This document shows positions 48,887 through 59,732 of a DNA stretch of 64,000 nucleotides, piece by piece. Both the position numbers and the translations under genes were made by a program. Where the stretch lies: positions 806,001-870,000 of the forward strand of contig NZ_CP137642.1 of assembly GCF_033472595.1 (NCBI RefSeq), read 5' to 3'. The stretch's first letter is position 1. Each line of letters starts with the position of its first letter. The notes under the pieces are model-generated. The model worked only from the letters and a program-made list of their open reading frames with translations. It was not told where the DNA came from and made no database searches. The DNA comes from Methanoculleus receptaculi. GTDB taxonomy: Archaea; Halobacteriota; Methanomicrobia; Methanomicrobiales; Methanoculleaceae.

Positions 48887-49693
48887 TCAGTAGCCTGTGG
48901 CGTAGTAGTAGCCGTTTTCTCTGTGGATATGAACCTGAACGCGGAAGAGTTCGCCGATATTTCTCTCAGTCAGCACCTCAGCCTTTTCGCCGTCCATCAC
49001 GATCGCACCATCCCGCATCAGGACGACCCGCGAGATTTCCGGGATGATATCATGGAGGTTGTGCGTCACCAGGATGATTCCCGTCCCCGACCTGGCAATC
49101 TTTCTAAGGGTCTTTCGGAAGGAGTGGAGCGCGTGCAGGTCGAGACTGTTTGTGGGTTCGTCGAGTACGAGAGTGCCCGGGTCGTGGACGAGCGCCCTTC
49201 CGATCAGAAGCCTGCGGGCCTCACCCGAGGAGACCTCCGTCATCGGCCGGTCGGCGAGGTGGGCGACATCCAGGAACTCGAGGATATCGTCCGCCTTCTG
49301 CTCCATCGCCGGTGTCACCTCATGGTAGAAGAGCCCGATGCTCGAGAAGAACCCGGAGAGCACAACCTCGCGCCCCGAGATCCCGCGGGTGAAGGTATAC
49401 TGGAGGTCGCCGGAGACGAGCCCGATGTGCGATCGGAGGTCAAAGGCATCCCATGTATCAAGCCCGCAGAACCGAAAGACAGTCTCCGAGCCCGGCGAGG
49501 AGGGGTAGTATTCCCGGGTGACCGCCCGGATGAGCGACGATTTCCCGGCGCCGTTTGGCCCGAGAATGGCGAGATGCTCGCCCTCCTGTATCGTGAGCGA
49601 GATGGAGTCAAGGAGTCTATGGCCGCCCCGGACAATGGTGACGTTTCGAAACTCGATGAGCGGGTGGTGGGGAGAGTGGTCTTCAGCCGTCAT
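48887..49693 (-). CDS. ABC transporter ATP-binding protein, copy 3 (mosaic)
   Basis: Complete 268-residue copy with all ABC motifs. Its C-terminal end has the copy 2 residues (GIILVTH, MDGEKAEV, FRVQVHIH), while its N-terminal two thirds have the copy 1 residues (LLDSISLTIQ, RAVTREYY, FRFCGLDTW). The switch falls between about 49076 and 49222. This is the mark of recombination between copies. Confidence 0.88.
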   Translation of the reverse strand: MTAEDHSPHHPLIEFRNVTIVRGGHRLLDSISLTIQEGEHLAILGPNGAGKSSLIRAVTREYYPSSPGSETVFRFCGLDTWDAFDLRSHIGLVSGDLQYTFTRGISGREVVLSGFFSSIGLFYHEVTPAMEQKADDILEFLDVAHLADRPMTEVSSGEARRLLIGRALVHDPGTLVLDEPTNSLDLHALHSFRKTLRKIARSGTGIILVTHNLHDIIPEISRVVLMRDGAIVMDGEKAEVLTERNIGELFRVQVHIHRENGYYYATGY

Positions 49694-50117
49694 CTTGACC
49701 GCTCCGTCGCGTGGGTGTTCTGGTAGAGGGATTCCATCGAACCTCGCCGCTCTGTATGTTGGACGGCTCTCTTCAAAAGGTAACCTTCTCTCGTGGCGCG
49801 GGGCGGCGGGGTGTTCTGCAAGTATATACCGTTCCGGGGTATGCAGAGACGAGGGAGGGAAAGTTTCCTTTCCCCTCCATAGATACAGTGCCACCGTGGA
49901 GACCTCTTCTCTGGTGTCAATGTGAACGCCCTCACCGAAATCCCATTCCTGCCAACGCGAACGACTCGATGGCATCGGTGAACCGGCTTGATAGCCCCCC
50001 GCATACAACCAGGAGACGCTGGCCGGGTTTGTGTCACAGAATCGTTGATCTGATGGCCTCTACTCGCCCATCGTGCAGATCATAAGATTAATCCCCCCTC
50101 CCCTGGAACAGAGCCAT

Positions 50118-50888
50118 ATGGACACAGAACTGCGCGACACCTACATCAGGCTTCACGGGACCTGCTTCCCGGGAGCCGAACTCCCGATCGCCTTTGAGGT
50201 CGGGGGAGCGACGGAGGGTGTGGAGAAGATCCCTCCCCCTAAAGGCTGGAGATGCTTCGTCTGTGACGTCGCCAGGGTGCGGAAGGGCCAGAGCCTCGCC
50301 TTCTCTGAAGACTCGATCGGCTGCCGCGGCGGGAGGTTTTACCTCGGTTACGACACCGAAAGAGCTCCCGACTTCCGCTACTTCCTCTCATACGGCAAGC
50401 CAGGCGTCGTTGAGGGAGAGCGATACCGGCAGACTCCCGAACTGGTTGACGAACTCGACCGGGGGACAGCCCGGATACCGACGAAGGGAAAGAGCATCGT
50501 CTTCAAGCGCTGGGACAACCTGACCGCTGCAGACAACCCTGACGCCGTGGTCTTCTTCGTCCGGCCCGAGGTGATCTCCGGGCTCTTTACGCTTGCAAAC
50601 TTCGATCGGCCCGACCCCTGCGGGGTTATCTGTCCGTTCGGCGCCGGGTGCAGCTCGGTCTTTCACTACCCCTGGCTTGAGCAGCAGAGCGATGACCCAA
50701 AGGCCGTTCTCGGGCTGTTTGACCCTTCGGCACGGCCCTGCGTGCCGGTTGATGTCCTGACGATGGCGTTTCCCATGAAGAAGTTTGAGAAGGTCATCGG
50801 GTTCATGGAGGAGAGTTTCCTGATCACGGGCACCTGGGAGAAGGTGATGAAGAAGATCGCACGGAGCAACGCGCTCCACTCACCCTGA
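50118..50888 (+). CDS. DUF169 protein, copy 3, complete
   Basis: The only copy with a natural end: 256 residues, closing KKFEKVIGFMEESFLITGTWEKV and then a short basic tail. DUF169 proteins are found in methanogens and some anaerobes, and their function is unknown. Conserved cysteines (CFVCDV; CGVICPFGAGCSS) could bind a metal or cluster. It has Ala in ELPIAFEVG and Lys in GVEKIPPP, where the truncated copies have Thr and Glu. Confidence 0.85.
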   Translation: MDTELRDTYIRLHGTCFPGAELPIAFEVGGATEGVEKIPPPKGWRCFVCDVARVRKGQSLAFSEDSIGCRGGRFYLGYDTERAPDFRYFLSYGKPGVVEGERYRQTPELVDELDRGTARIPTKGKSIVFKRWDNLTAADNPDAVVFFVRPEVISGLFTLANFDRPDPCGVICPFGAGCSSVFHYPWLEQQSDDPKAVLGLFDPSARPCVPVDVLTMAFPMKKFEKVIGFMEESFLITGTWEKVMKKIARSNALHSP

Positions 50889-51300
50889 TGATCTGGCATG
50901 GTGATGCTGCCAGGCAAGTTCCCGGATCTCCTCTAACATGGCACTCTTCGGAACCACGACGATGCTGTCGATGTGGTCTGGCCAGGGCGCGGTAGCGGCA
51001 AGCCGGCTCCTCGATCCCCCTTTTCATTGGCGGCCGGTCTCACGAGATCGTCTGAATCCAGGACAACCGGTGTGCCCGCCAGGTTGTGCCACACCCTCAC
51101 TAACCCGGCCATGCCGGCAACCTCTTCCTCCACGGTTGCAGTTTCTGGAGGAGGTAGTGTTCCGGTGGGGAATCCGTGCCGGTGGGCGCAGAAGATAGAA
51201 CCAGAAGGTATGCTCCCGCTCCGGCGTTGGAATGAGAGCGGATCACCTCCGGCGGCCGCATGCCGGCCGGGGGATCCGGTGACCGCCGCCAGCCCCCCGC
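50889..51300. other. Gene-free region right of the triplication
   Basis: I find no intact gene. On the minus strand pieces of plausible coding sequence (VVLDSDDLV near 51060, EEPACRYRALARP, then IVVVPKSAMLEEIRELAW near 50930) lie in three different frames, so a decayed gene is possible. The reading is too short to name a family. Confidence 0.35.
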
Positions 51301-52149
51301 TCACGTCGCGGCCGCTTTGGCCAGCTTCTCCTTGTATGACTCAAGGATCTGGATGATAAACCGCTGGTGCTCCTCCAGCGCCTGCTCATCAAGGGGTGAT
51401 GTCTCGATCCCGACTGCGTAGAGCAGGATGAGAGTGTTGTCCAGGTCAAGCGTGGCAGGGTCGTCGATCAGGTTCTCGGGGAGGTGGATGGCAAGATACT
51501 CGCTGTCCTCCTCCGTGAAGACGTGCTCGGGGTATGTCACCACCCGTGAGATGGCAAGACCCGACGCACGCTCACGCAGGATCAGGAGCGCACGCTCAAG
51601 CACCCCGGGGTATGGCTCGATCGCCTTGAGCCGGTCAAGCGCTTTGTTGCAGTTGTCAGTCGCGGACTCATACAGTCCAAACTTAAATCTCAACAGAGCC
51701 TGCGCAACAAGGTGACCGGTCTCCTCATCGACCCGCGAAAGGAGCGGCTCGATCCGCATGATATACTCATTCAACATCTGTTTCATCGTCTTCTTCTCCG
51801 TTTTTTTGACGTTAAACAACTTCTCCACCCGGACAGAAAGAAGGCTGATCGTCGCCGCAAAGACCACCTGCACGATCACCATCGACCCAACCTCATTTGG
51901 AAGAAGAAAGATGAGGACAGCGTAAAGTGGCGTAAAGAGCGAGACAAGATCCCGCCGCGGCTTGGAGTAGGCCTGGTAAAAGAGAAGGCACGAAGCGATC
52001 ACACAGCCGGCAATCCCCGCCCAGAAACCGTAGGAAAACTCCACAACCTCCATCAAGAGCAGACCGATCCCGATACCCCCAAATGAGACTGCAGGAACCG
52101 CCATCCAGAGACGTGACGCCGGCCCGGGTGTTATGGTGTTTGTGGTCAT
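51301..52149 (-). CDS. Uncharacterised membrane protein with a helical cytoplasmic domain
   Basis: I do not recognise this 282-residue protein. The first 110 residues hold about four hydrophobic segments (MAVPAVSFGGIGIGLLLMEV, FWAGIAGCVIASCLLFY, LFTPLYAVLIFLL, MVIVQVVFAATISLL). The remainder is soluble, helical and rich in charge (KKTEKKTMKQMLNEYI, ALLRFKFGLYESATDNCNKALDRLKAI), somewhat like a TPR. The start is the ATG at 52149. It lies 64 bases after the coiled-coil gene, and both read leftward. Confidence 0.75.
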   Translation of the reverse strand: MTTNTITPGPASRLWMAVPAVSFGGIGIGLLLMEVVEFSYGFWAGIAGCVIASCLLFYQAYSKPRRDLVSLFTPLYAVLIFLLPNEVGSMVIVQVVFAATISLLSVRVEKLFNVKKTEKKTMKQMLNEYIMRIEPLLSRVDEETGHLVAQALLRFKFGLYESATDNCNKALDRLKAIEPYPGVLERALLILRERASGLAISRVVTYPEHVFTEEDSEYLAIHLPENLIDDPATLDLDNTLILLYAVGIETSPLDEQALEEHQRFIIQILESYKEKLAKAAAT

Positions 52150-52213
52150 CGACTCCTCTCACAAGTCAGTTCGCCGCCGGAGATAAACATGGTTTCCATT
52201 CTCTACCGCGTGC

Positions 52214-53467
52214 TCAGGGTTGAGGCGGAAGGTCGACGATCGTAACCCTTGCCTCAAATCCCATCATTCGTGACCGCAGGTTCTCGCACTCCCGCGCATA
52301 CTCAGCCCGCAGGCTCTCCAGGCGGGTCTCCGCCCGCGCCTTCGCCGCGATCGCGACCTCGCGTCTCTTCTGCAGGTCCGGGAGCGCCGCTCTGAGACGC
52401 TCCTCCTCAACCACAACCTGCAGCGCCGCCAGGGCCGCCTCCTCCTTCTTTCGCTCCATTTCAAGGTCACGCCCGCGTTCAATAGCGTCCCTCAACGCGG
52501 CGGGCAGAGTCTCCGGGTCGGAGAAGAGACGGATCTCCTCCTGGTTCTTGAGGGCGAGGTCGCCCCGCCGGACCATATCCAGGACCACCGGCATCGCCGC
52601 CTCGATCCCCTCCTCCGCCTCAACCGCCAGGGAGATCGCCGCAACAGCAGCCCGGTCTCCGCTCCTCTCTGCCACCTTCCCGGCCTTTCGCAGAAGATGG
52701 GCGGCCGTGGACCGGAGCGACCCGATCTCTCTTCCGACCATCTCCTCTTTCGCCCTGATCTCGCGGATCCTCTCCTCCAGTTCTATCTTCCGGGCGTAAT
52801 CCGGGTGATCTCTCAGGGCGGCAAGCCCTTCCCCGGCCTTCCGGATCGCGTCTTCCAGTTCTCCAATCGCAGCGGCTTGGTCTCGGAGATTTGCGCTTAC
52901 GGCAGCATAATCATCCCGGATCCGGACAATGGCCTCATACGCCTCCCGCACCCCCTCCACCTGCTTCCGGCGCTCACGCGCCCGCCCGATCGCCTCCGTC
53001 ATCGCGTTGACCTCGCGCCCAAGGTCGCGGACAGCATCCCTCAACTCCCTGACCTCCCCGGGGTAAACGGACGAGAGATACTTCCCCTGCCCCTTCATCG
53101 TCTTGAGCACCCCCTTCAGGATCTCCGCGGCCGTCGCGTAGAAGGTCTCCGGGTCGCCGGACGGCTCGCGTGAAAGGATCTGTGACATCGACCTGGTGAA
53201 CCCGGGGAGCGTCTTCCGGGATATATCCCTGAGCCGGGGGTGGGTATCATCATCGGTCTCTGCCGTCTCCATCCTGGCGACCGCCTCCCGGAGCGAGACC
53301 AGCGTGGCGGAGATGGCGTCCCGTGACGATGCCGTCGCAGCCTCAAGGCCGCGGGCGATCTCCTCCTCGCGGGAGTCCAGCCAGGACGGGATGCCGTCAA
53401 ACGAGAGTTCCGGGTGCTCTTCCTCCGGTTCGGCCCGGCGAAAGATGTCGCGCAGTTGTTTGAACAT
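52214..53467 (-). CDS. Coiled-coil protein, function unknown
   Basis: About 417 residues from the ATG at 53467 (MFKQLRDIFRRAEPEEEHPE), which follows AGAAGAGA. Most of the protein is predicted coiled coil with many Glu, Arg and Ala. There are long heptads around RELRDAVRDLGREVNAMTEA and KIELEERIREIRAKEEMVGR, and again RLESLRAEYARECENLRSRM near the end. No membrane segment or catalytic motif is seen. A frame extension upstream to 53614 overlaps the NMN adenylyltransferase gene and is not used. Confidence 0.8.
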   Translation of the reverse strand: MFKQLRDIFRRAEPEEEHPELSFDGIPSWLDSREEEIARGLEAATASSRDAISATLVSLREAVARMETAETDDDTHPRLRDISRKTLPGFTRSMSQILSREPSGDPETFYATAAEILKGVLKTMKGQGKYLSSVYPGEVRELRDAVRDLGREVNAMTEAIGRARERRKQVEGVREAYEAIVRIRDDYAAVSANLRDQAAAIGELEDAIRKAGEGLAALRDHPDYARKIELEERIREIRAKEEMVGREIGSLRSTAAHLLRKAGKVAERSGDRAAVAAISLAVEAEEGIEAAMPVVLDMVRRGDLALKNQEEIRLFSDPETLPAALRDAIERGRDLEMERKKEEAALAALQVVVEEERLRAALPDLQKRREVAIAAKARAETRLESLRAEYARECENLRSRMMGFEARVTIVDLPPQP

Positions 53468-53510
53468 TTCTCTTCTAAGACTATGATCCCGGTCACCATC
53501 AGTCTTTTCT

Positions 53511-54787
<1,277 letters not shown>

Positions 54788-54835
54788 ACTTTGATAACAA
54801 AAATATGGGGTGGAGGTATAATATTACATCACATC

Positions 54836-55168
54836 ATGTCCTACTTCGTCTATATTGCATGGTTCGGCGTTGCCGTCACCGTTTTTCTATGGCTGCGCGA
54901 CCTGCGGATATTCTACCGTACGGGTCTTCCCAGTTACCGGAAAGCGGCGTATCATGGGGTTCCATATACGGCGCTTGCGCTCCTTGGGGCGTTCATCACG
55001 GTGTATGCAGAAGGCTGGGACCTTCTCGGTCTTGCGCTGATCCTGCTCGCACTCTACCTCCAGGACAGGGTTGAACGGGAGAACATATGGCATGGAAAAA
55101 GTGCCGTCGAGCGGTTCTTCGGCCGGGCGGAGCGCAGAAATGTTAAGGGTTCGCAGAAGAGACCATAA
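54836..55168 (+). CDS. Small membrane protein, hypothetical
   Basis: A 110-residue protein with hydrophobic segments SYFVYIAWFGVAVTVFLWL and ALALLGAFITVYAEG plus LLGLALILLALYL, and a basic tail (RENIWHGKSAVERFFGRAERR). I do not recognise a family. The ATG at 54836 follows a TATAATATT block, so the start region may hold its promoter. It reads toward hisS, 16 bases away, and probably shares its transcript. Confidence 0.75.
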   Translation: MSYFVYIAWFGVAVTVFLWLRDLRIFYRTGLPSYRKAAYHGVPYTALALLGAFITVYAEGWDLLGLALILLALYLQDRVERENIWHGKSAVERFFGRAERRNVKGSQKRP

Positions 55169-55184
55169 CAAGGGAGAATACTGA

Positions 55185-56417
55185 ATGCTTCAGAAACCAC
55201 GGGGCACACGGGACTTTTTGCCCGAAGAGATGGAACAGCGGCGATCGATCGAGCAGCGGATGCGGGAGGTGGCCCGGCGGTGGGGTTACCGGGAGGTCTG
55301 CACACCCGATTTTGAGCACCTCGAACTCTTCACGATGAAGTCCGGCGAAGGGATAATCCAGGAGATGTATGTCTTTGAGGACAAGAGCGGCAGGAAGATG
55401 ACTCTCCGGCCTGAGGTGACGGCAGCGGTGCTCCGGATGTATGTCAACGAGGGCAGGGTTCTCCCAAAACCCATCCGCTGGTGCTACTTTGCCGACTGTT
55501 TCCGCTACGAGCGCCCCCAGAAAGGCCGCTACAGGCAGTTCTGGCAGTTCGGCGCCGAACTCATAGGTGCGGACACCGCGCTTGCCGAAGCCGAGGTGAT
55601 CATGCTTGCCGACGATATACTCAGGTCAACCGGTGTCGCATTCGACCTCCACGTCGGCCATCTTGCCCCGATGAAGCACATCCTCTCCGGGCTTGACCCC
55701 GCTGACCAGGGGGTGATCATGGCCTGTCTCGATAAGCATGACCGGGAGGGGCTTGAGGCGGCGCTCGCCGCCCGGCGTCTCACCCACCTTGCCGAACCGC
55801 TTGCCGCTCTCTCCGATTGCAGCAGCGTGGAGGAGGTGTTTGAGGTCGCGGGGGACGTTCCCGAACGCGCCCGGATCGAGGAGATGTTTGCGATCCTTGA
55901 CTCCCAGGAGATCCGCTACCGGCCGGACTTCGGGATCGCCCGCGGGCTTGACTACTACACCGGGACGGTCTTTGAGGGGTTTGCCAGGAACCTTGGGGCG
56001 GAGAACCAGATACTTGGCGGCGGCGCCTACAGGCTCGCCCACCTTTTTGGCGGCGACGATGTCGCCTCGTGCGGGTTTGCGATAGGGTTTGACCGTGTCA
56101 TGGTCTCGCTCGGCGGGGTTGAACTCCCCCACGAGTCCGTTGTCGGGGTTGTCTGCACGCCCGGGGCCCGCGGCCGGGCGCTCCAGGTTGCCCGCGCCTT
56201 CCGGGAGGCCGGGATCCGGGCTGAGGCCGACCTTATGGAGCGGGGGCTCGCCGCCCAGGTTGCTCACGCCGCAAAGACCGCGGAGTTTGTCGTGATCATC
56301 GGCGAACGCGAGGTTGAGGCCGGCACGGTGACCCTGAAGGACCTCCGCACCGGGGAGCAGCAGGAGATGGGACTCGAGGACGCCATCGCCGGGGTGGCAG
56401 GGCATGGTCATCGCTGA
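55185..56417 (+). CDS. hisS: Histidyl-tRNA synthetase
   Basis: Charges tRNA-His. Class II motifs are in place: PRGTRDFLPEEM at the start, motif 2 around FRYERPQKGRYRQFWQ near residue 110, the His-specific signature IARGLDYYTGTVFEG near 250, and motif 3 in CGFAIGFDRVMVSLG. The C-terminal anticodon-binding domain ends the protein. It has 410 residues. The last 14 bases overlap the top6B start. Confidence 0.97.
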   Translation: MLQKPRGTRDFLPEEMEQRRSIEQRMREVARRWGYREVCTPDFEHLELFTMKSGEGIIQEMYVFEDKSGRKMTLRPEVTAAVLRMYVNEGRVLPKPIRWCYFADCFRYERPQKGRYRQFWQFGAELIGADTALAEAEVIMLADDILRSTGVAFDLHVGHLAPMKHILSGLDPADQGVIMACLDKHDREGLEAALAARRLTHLAEPLAALSDCSSVEEVFEVAGDVPERARIEEMFAILDSQEIRYRPDFGIARGLDYYTGTVFEGFARNLGAENQILGGGAYRLAHLFGGDDVASCGFAIGFDRVMVSLGGVELPHESVVGVVCTPGARGRALQVARAFREAGIRAEADLMERGLAAQVAHAAKTAEFVVIIGEREVEAGTVTLKDLRTGEQQEMGLEDAIAGVAGHGHR

Positions 56418-58206
56418 GGACCTGGCCAGAGAGCAGCGAAGCATCAGCGTTGCGGAGTTCTTCGAGAAGAACAAACACCTCCTGGGTTTTGACTCCCCGA
56501 CACGCGGGATCATAACCACCGTCAAAGAGGCGGTGGACAACGCCCTCGACGCCTGCGAGGAGGCTGAAGTCCTGCCGGACATATTTGTCGGAGTAAAGAG
56601 GGTCGAGGACGAGGTCTACCGTATAACCGTCGAGGACAACGGTCCCGGGATCGTGCCGGAGAACGTCCCCCCGGTCTTTGGGAAACTCCTCTACGGTTCC
56701 AGGTTCCACCAGATCCGCCAGAGCCGCGGGCAGCAGGGTATCGGGATATCGGCTGCGGTGCTGTATGCGCAGCTCACCACCGGCACCCCGGCCCGGATCA
56801 CCTCCCGGACGGGGGCAAAGACGCCTGCCCACCGGTTCGAGGTGATGATCAGGACGGAGACGAACGAGCCCGAGGTCATCAGCCACGAGAAGATCGAGTG
56901 GGACCGGACGCACGGGACAAGGATCGAGATCCAGTTCAGGAGCACCCTTGCCGCGAAGAAACGGCTGCTCGACTACCTGAGGCTGACGGCGATCGTAAAC
57001 CCGCATGCAAGGATCACCGCGGATATCGACGGTGAGATCACGGTCTTTGAGCGGGCAAGCGACGAGGTCCCGCCGTGCCCGAAACCCGTCCTCCCCCACC
57101 CGCACGGGATCGAGTTCGGTGCGCTGAAAAGGCTGGCGGCCGCGAGCAGGGGGACTGTGGAGGAGTTCCTGGTCGGCAGTTTCTCACGTGTCGGGAAGAA
57201 GACCGCAGAGGAGATGATCAGCCTTGCCGGGCTCAAACCCTCCCGGAAGGCAAACAAACTCGACTCAAACGAACTCAAGCGCCTCCTGGAGGCGATGCAG
57301 GCCGTGAGGGTGCCGGCCCCGCCGGCGCAGCAGTGCCTCTCACCGATAGGCGAGGACCTGATCTGCAGGGGGCTTGAGAAGGAGATCCACCTCGATTTCA
57401 TCAAGGCGCGGACGCGGCCGAGCGCGGTCTACGGCGGGCACTCGTTCATAGTCGAGGCGGCGATAGGCTATGGAGGCAGGATCCCGCCGGAAGGGAACGC
57501 CAGGATCCTCCGGTTTGCAAACCGCGTCCCCCTCCTCTACCAGCAGGGCGCCTGCGCCATCACAGACTGCGTATCCCAGGTGAACTGGAAGAACTACGGG
57601 CTCGCACAGCAGGGTCTACCGATGGGCCCGGTTCTGATCATGGTCCATGTGGCCTCCACAAACGTTCCCTTCACGAGCGAGAGCAAGGACGCGATCGCGT
57701 CAATCCCGGAGATCGAGCGCGAGATAGTCCTTGTCCTCCAGGAACTGGGGCGGGAACTGAAGCGGTATCTTTCCCGGCGGGAGAAGAAGAAACTGCAGGA
57801 CGACCGTGCCCGTGCGGTCTGCTCGATCATCCCGGAGATAGCAGCAAAGGTTAGCGAGATCGTTGAACTCCCGCCGGTCGATACCACCCCGATCGAGGGC
57901 AAAATTATGCGAAAAGTCGTTGCAAAGAAAAGGACGGTCGATGGGAAGGTCTCTATCGAGGTGAACAACTACACCGGAAAGGAGGTTGAGATCGTTATCT
58001 ACAGCCTCTCCCGCGATACGGCGGAGGACGCGGTGCCCCGGCCGGATTTTGTGGACAGCATCGACGGCGAATACAACAAGGTATGGCGGTGCGCCCTCGG
58101 TGCCGGCGAGGCCTGGCGCGTCCTCTACACCGGGACGGGTGAGGGGACGTTTGACCTGCGGGGGGTTGATGACGGGATGAAGGTGGTGGTGGATCTCGAT
58201 GTCTAG
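56404..58206 (+). CDS. top6B: DNA topoisomerase VI subunit B
   Basis: The ATPase subunit of archaeal topoisomerase VI. The GHKL fold shows the N box [13 protein letters not shown] near residue 40, [12 protein letters not shown] (G1) and [10 protein letters not shown] (G2), followed by the transducer with Lys in [13 protein letters not shown]. It has 600 residues with the usual C-terminal Ig-like extension ([19 protein letters not shown]). The ATG at 56404 is inside the end of hisS. Top6A starts within its last codons. Confidence 0.97.
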   Translation: MVIAEDLAREQRSISVAEFFEKNKHLLGFDSPTRGIITTVKEAVDNALDACEEAEVLPDIFVGVKRVEDEVYRITVEDNGPGIVPENVPPVFGKLLYGSRFHQIRQSRGQQGIGISAAVLYAQLTTGTPARITSRTGAKTPAHRFEVMIRTETNEPEVISHEKIEWDRTHGTRIEIQFRSTLAAKKRLLDYLRLTAIVNPHARITADIDGEITVFERASDEVPPCPKPVLPHPHGIEFGALKRLAAASRGTVEEFLVGSFSRVGKKTAEEMISLAGLKPSRKANKLDSNELKRLLEAMQAVRVPAPPAQQCLSPIGEDLICRGLEKEIHLDFIKARTRPSAVYGGHSFIVEAAIGYGGRIPPEGNARILRFANRVPLLYQQGACAITDCVSQVNWKNYGLAQQGLPMGPVLIMVHVASTNVPFTSESKDAIASIPEIEREIVLVLQELGRELKRYLSRREKKKLQDDRARAVCSIIPEIAAKVSEIVELPPVDTTPIEGKIMRKVVAKKRTVDGKVSIEVNNYTGKEVEIVIYSLSRDTAEDAVPRPDFVDSIDGEYNKVWRCALGAGEAWRVLYTGTGEGTFDLRGVDDGMKVVVDLDV

Positions 58207-59287
58207 GGAAGAGATGGATGCGCGTGCAAAGGAGCGGCTTGTAGGTATCGCACGCGAGTGGTATGAACAGATGCGGGACGGCGTTGTGCCGTATATCCGG
58301 CTGCCGACGCGGACGAAGCGAAATCTTGAGTATGATGACGATAGCGAGGTCTGGAAGTACGGCGACCGGGAGAGCACGCGGTCGGCGGCAACGGAGAAGA
58401 GCGCCATCCATCTCCTGAAGATGGCCTACGTCATCGGGTTCCTGAAGCAGCAGCTCGTGGAGAACCGGTCGTCGACGCTGAGAGAGCTCTATTACATCTC
58501 CGAAGGCTGGAAGAAGGCGAAGTTTGCGGCCCAGGACGAGAGCAACCTCCTTATAGAGGACCTGGAGATCATCACCGAGATGCAGCGGGAGGCGTTCCAC
58601 CTCCGTCCGGAGGAGGACGGGGCCTCGATATTCGGGCCGCTCAGGCTTCGGGAGACCACCCGCCGGGGGGTGAAGGAGATCCACTGCCAGGAGGATGTCG
58701 GGGAGGCGGGATACCCCATCCCGAACAACGTCGACAACCTCGAGTTCACCGATCACGACGCGAAGTTTGTCATCGCCATAGAGACCGGGGGTATGTATGC
58801 CCGGTTGATGGAGAACGGGTTTGACCAGGACTACGGGGCGATCCTTGTCCACCTGAAGGGTCAGCCGGCGCGTTCGACGCGCAGGGTGCTGCGGCGTCTC
58901 AACGAGTCGCTTGGTCTGCCGGTGGTGGTCTTCACCGACGGCGATCCGTGGTCATACAGGATATATGCAAGCGTTGCCTACGGTTCGATCAAGAGCGCCC
59001 ACATATCGGAACTCCTGGCGACGCCTCAGGCGCAGTTTGTGGGGGTTCAACCCTCAGACATCTCGGACTACAACCTCCCCGCAGACAGGCTCACAGAACA
59101 GGATATCAATGCCCTTAAAGCGGAACTCACCGATCCGAGGTTTGCGACCGAATACTGGCGTAACCAGATCCGCCTGCAGCTCGATATGAGGCTGAAGTCG
59201 GAGCAGCAGGCGTTTGCAAGCAGGGGGCTTGACTTTGTGACGAAGGAATACCTGCCGACAAGGCTGTCGGAGATGGGGGTTATCTAG
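58199..59287 (+). CDS. top6A: DNA topoisomerase VI subunit A
   Basis: The Spo11-like subunit that cuts DNA. The catalytic Tyr is in [14 protein letters not shown] near residue 100, on the winged-helix domain. The Toprim domain shows [13 protein letters not shown] (Glu) and [15 protein letters not shown] (DxD), which bind magnesium. It has 362 residues, standard length. It overlaps top6B by eight bases, so the two subunits are made in step. Confidence 0.97.
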   Translation: MSREEMDARAKERLVGIAREWYEQMRDGVVPYIRLPTRTKRNLEYDDDSEVWKYGDRESTRSAATEKSAIHLLKMAYVIGFLKQQLVENRSSTLRELYYISEGWKKAKFAAQDESNLLIEDLEIITEMQREAFHLRPEEDGASIFGPLRLRETTRRGVKEIHCQEDVGEAGYPIPNNVDNLEFTDHDAKFVIAIETGGMYARLMENGFDQDYGAILVHLKGQPARSTRRVLRRLNESLGLPVVVFTDGDPWSYRIYASVAYGSIKSAHISELLATPQAQFVGVQPSDISDYNLPADRLTEQDINALKAELTDPRFATEYWRNQIRLQLDMRLKSEQQAFASRGLDFVTKEYLPTRLSEMGVI

Positions 59288-59295
59288 AGGGGGCC

Positions 59296-59520
59296 ATGGA
59301 ATTGGGGTTTGACCGGGAGAAGAACCGGCAGGAGCGGCTGGCCTTTGTCCGGAGACATGCTCTCTGGGTCAGGCGTGTCCCAAACGAGGTCTGGAGCCGC
59401 GAGCAGGCCGATCTGATCGATGCGTTCCTGGCGAACGCCGGGAGTTACGCCCTTTCCCGTGCCCGGTACCTCGAGATGCACCAGGCTCTCGCGAAACGGC
59501 GGCACCCTGGATCTTCGTGA
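59296..59520 (+). CDS. Small conserved-type protein after top6A
   Basis: A 74-residue protein (MELGFDREKNRQERLAFVRRH) starting eight bases after top6A, so likely in the same operon. It is charged and helical, with RVPNEVWSREQADLIDAFLANA in the centre, and has no membrane segment. I do not know its function. Spacing, composition and codon use like its neighbours speak for a real gene. Confidence 0.6.
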   Translation: MELGFDREKNRQERLAFVRRHALWVRRVPNEVWSREQADLIDAFLANAGSYALSRARYLEMHQALAKRRHPGSS

Positions 59521-59732
59521 TCCCCAAAGACCTCATGGCGGTGTTCTCCGGCGCGATCATCTTACTGCGCGGTGATGAGGATTGGTGCAGATAGCGATTG
59601 AGTACCCCGCGAAGGAGCGTTGGTCTCTGTCGCGGTGAAAGGGTTAGTGACCGGGGAACAACCTTCTTTGCCGGGAGATCCGGGCCTCTCCCCCATCCTT
59701 TCTGGTCGATGCCCCCTCATTCCCGGCGCTCT

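Larger units (their letters stand above)
43216..50800. repeat. Three tandem copies of a 2.53-kb unit
   Basis: Units run 43216-45742, 45743-48270 and 48271-50797, with 2527, 2528 and 2527 bases. They are nearly identical throughout, including non-coding parts. Each holds a split-barrel gene (minus), an ABC ATPase gene (minus) and a DUF169 gene (plus). At each internal junction the DUF169 frame runs straight into the first codons of the radical-SAM gene, read antisense. Both native flanks share CGG at the break (43216-43218 and 50798-50800), which suggests microhomology at the first event. The extra base in unit 2 is at about 47228. Confidence 0.97.

Noticed and set aside
50890-51130. Possible PIN-like or other toxin remnant
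   Set aside because: The suggestive pieces are short and lie in three frames. I could not join them into a recognisable family, so it is only mentioned in the region entry.
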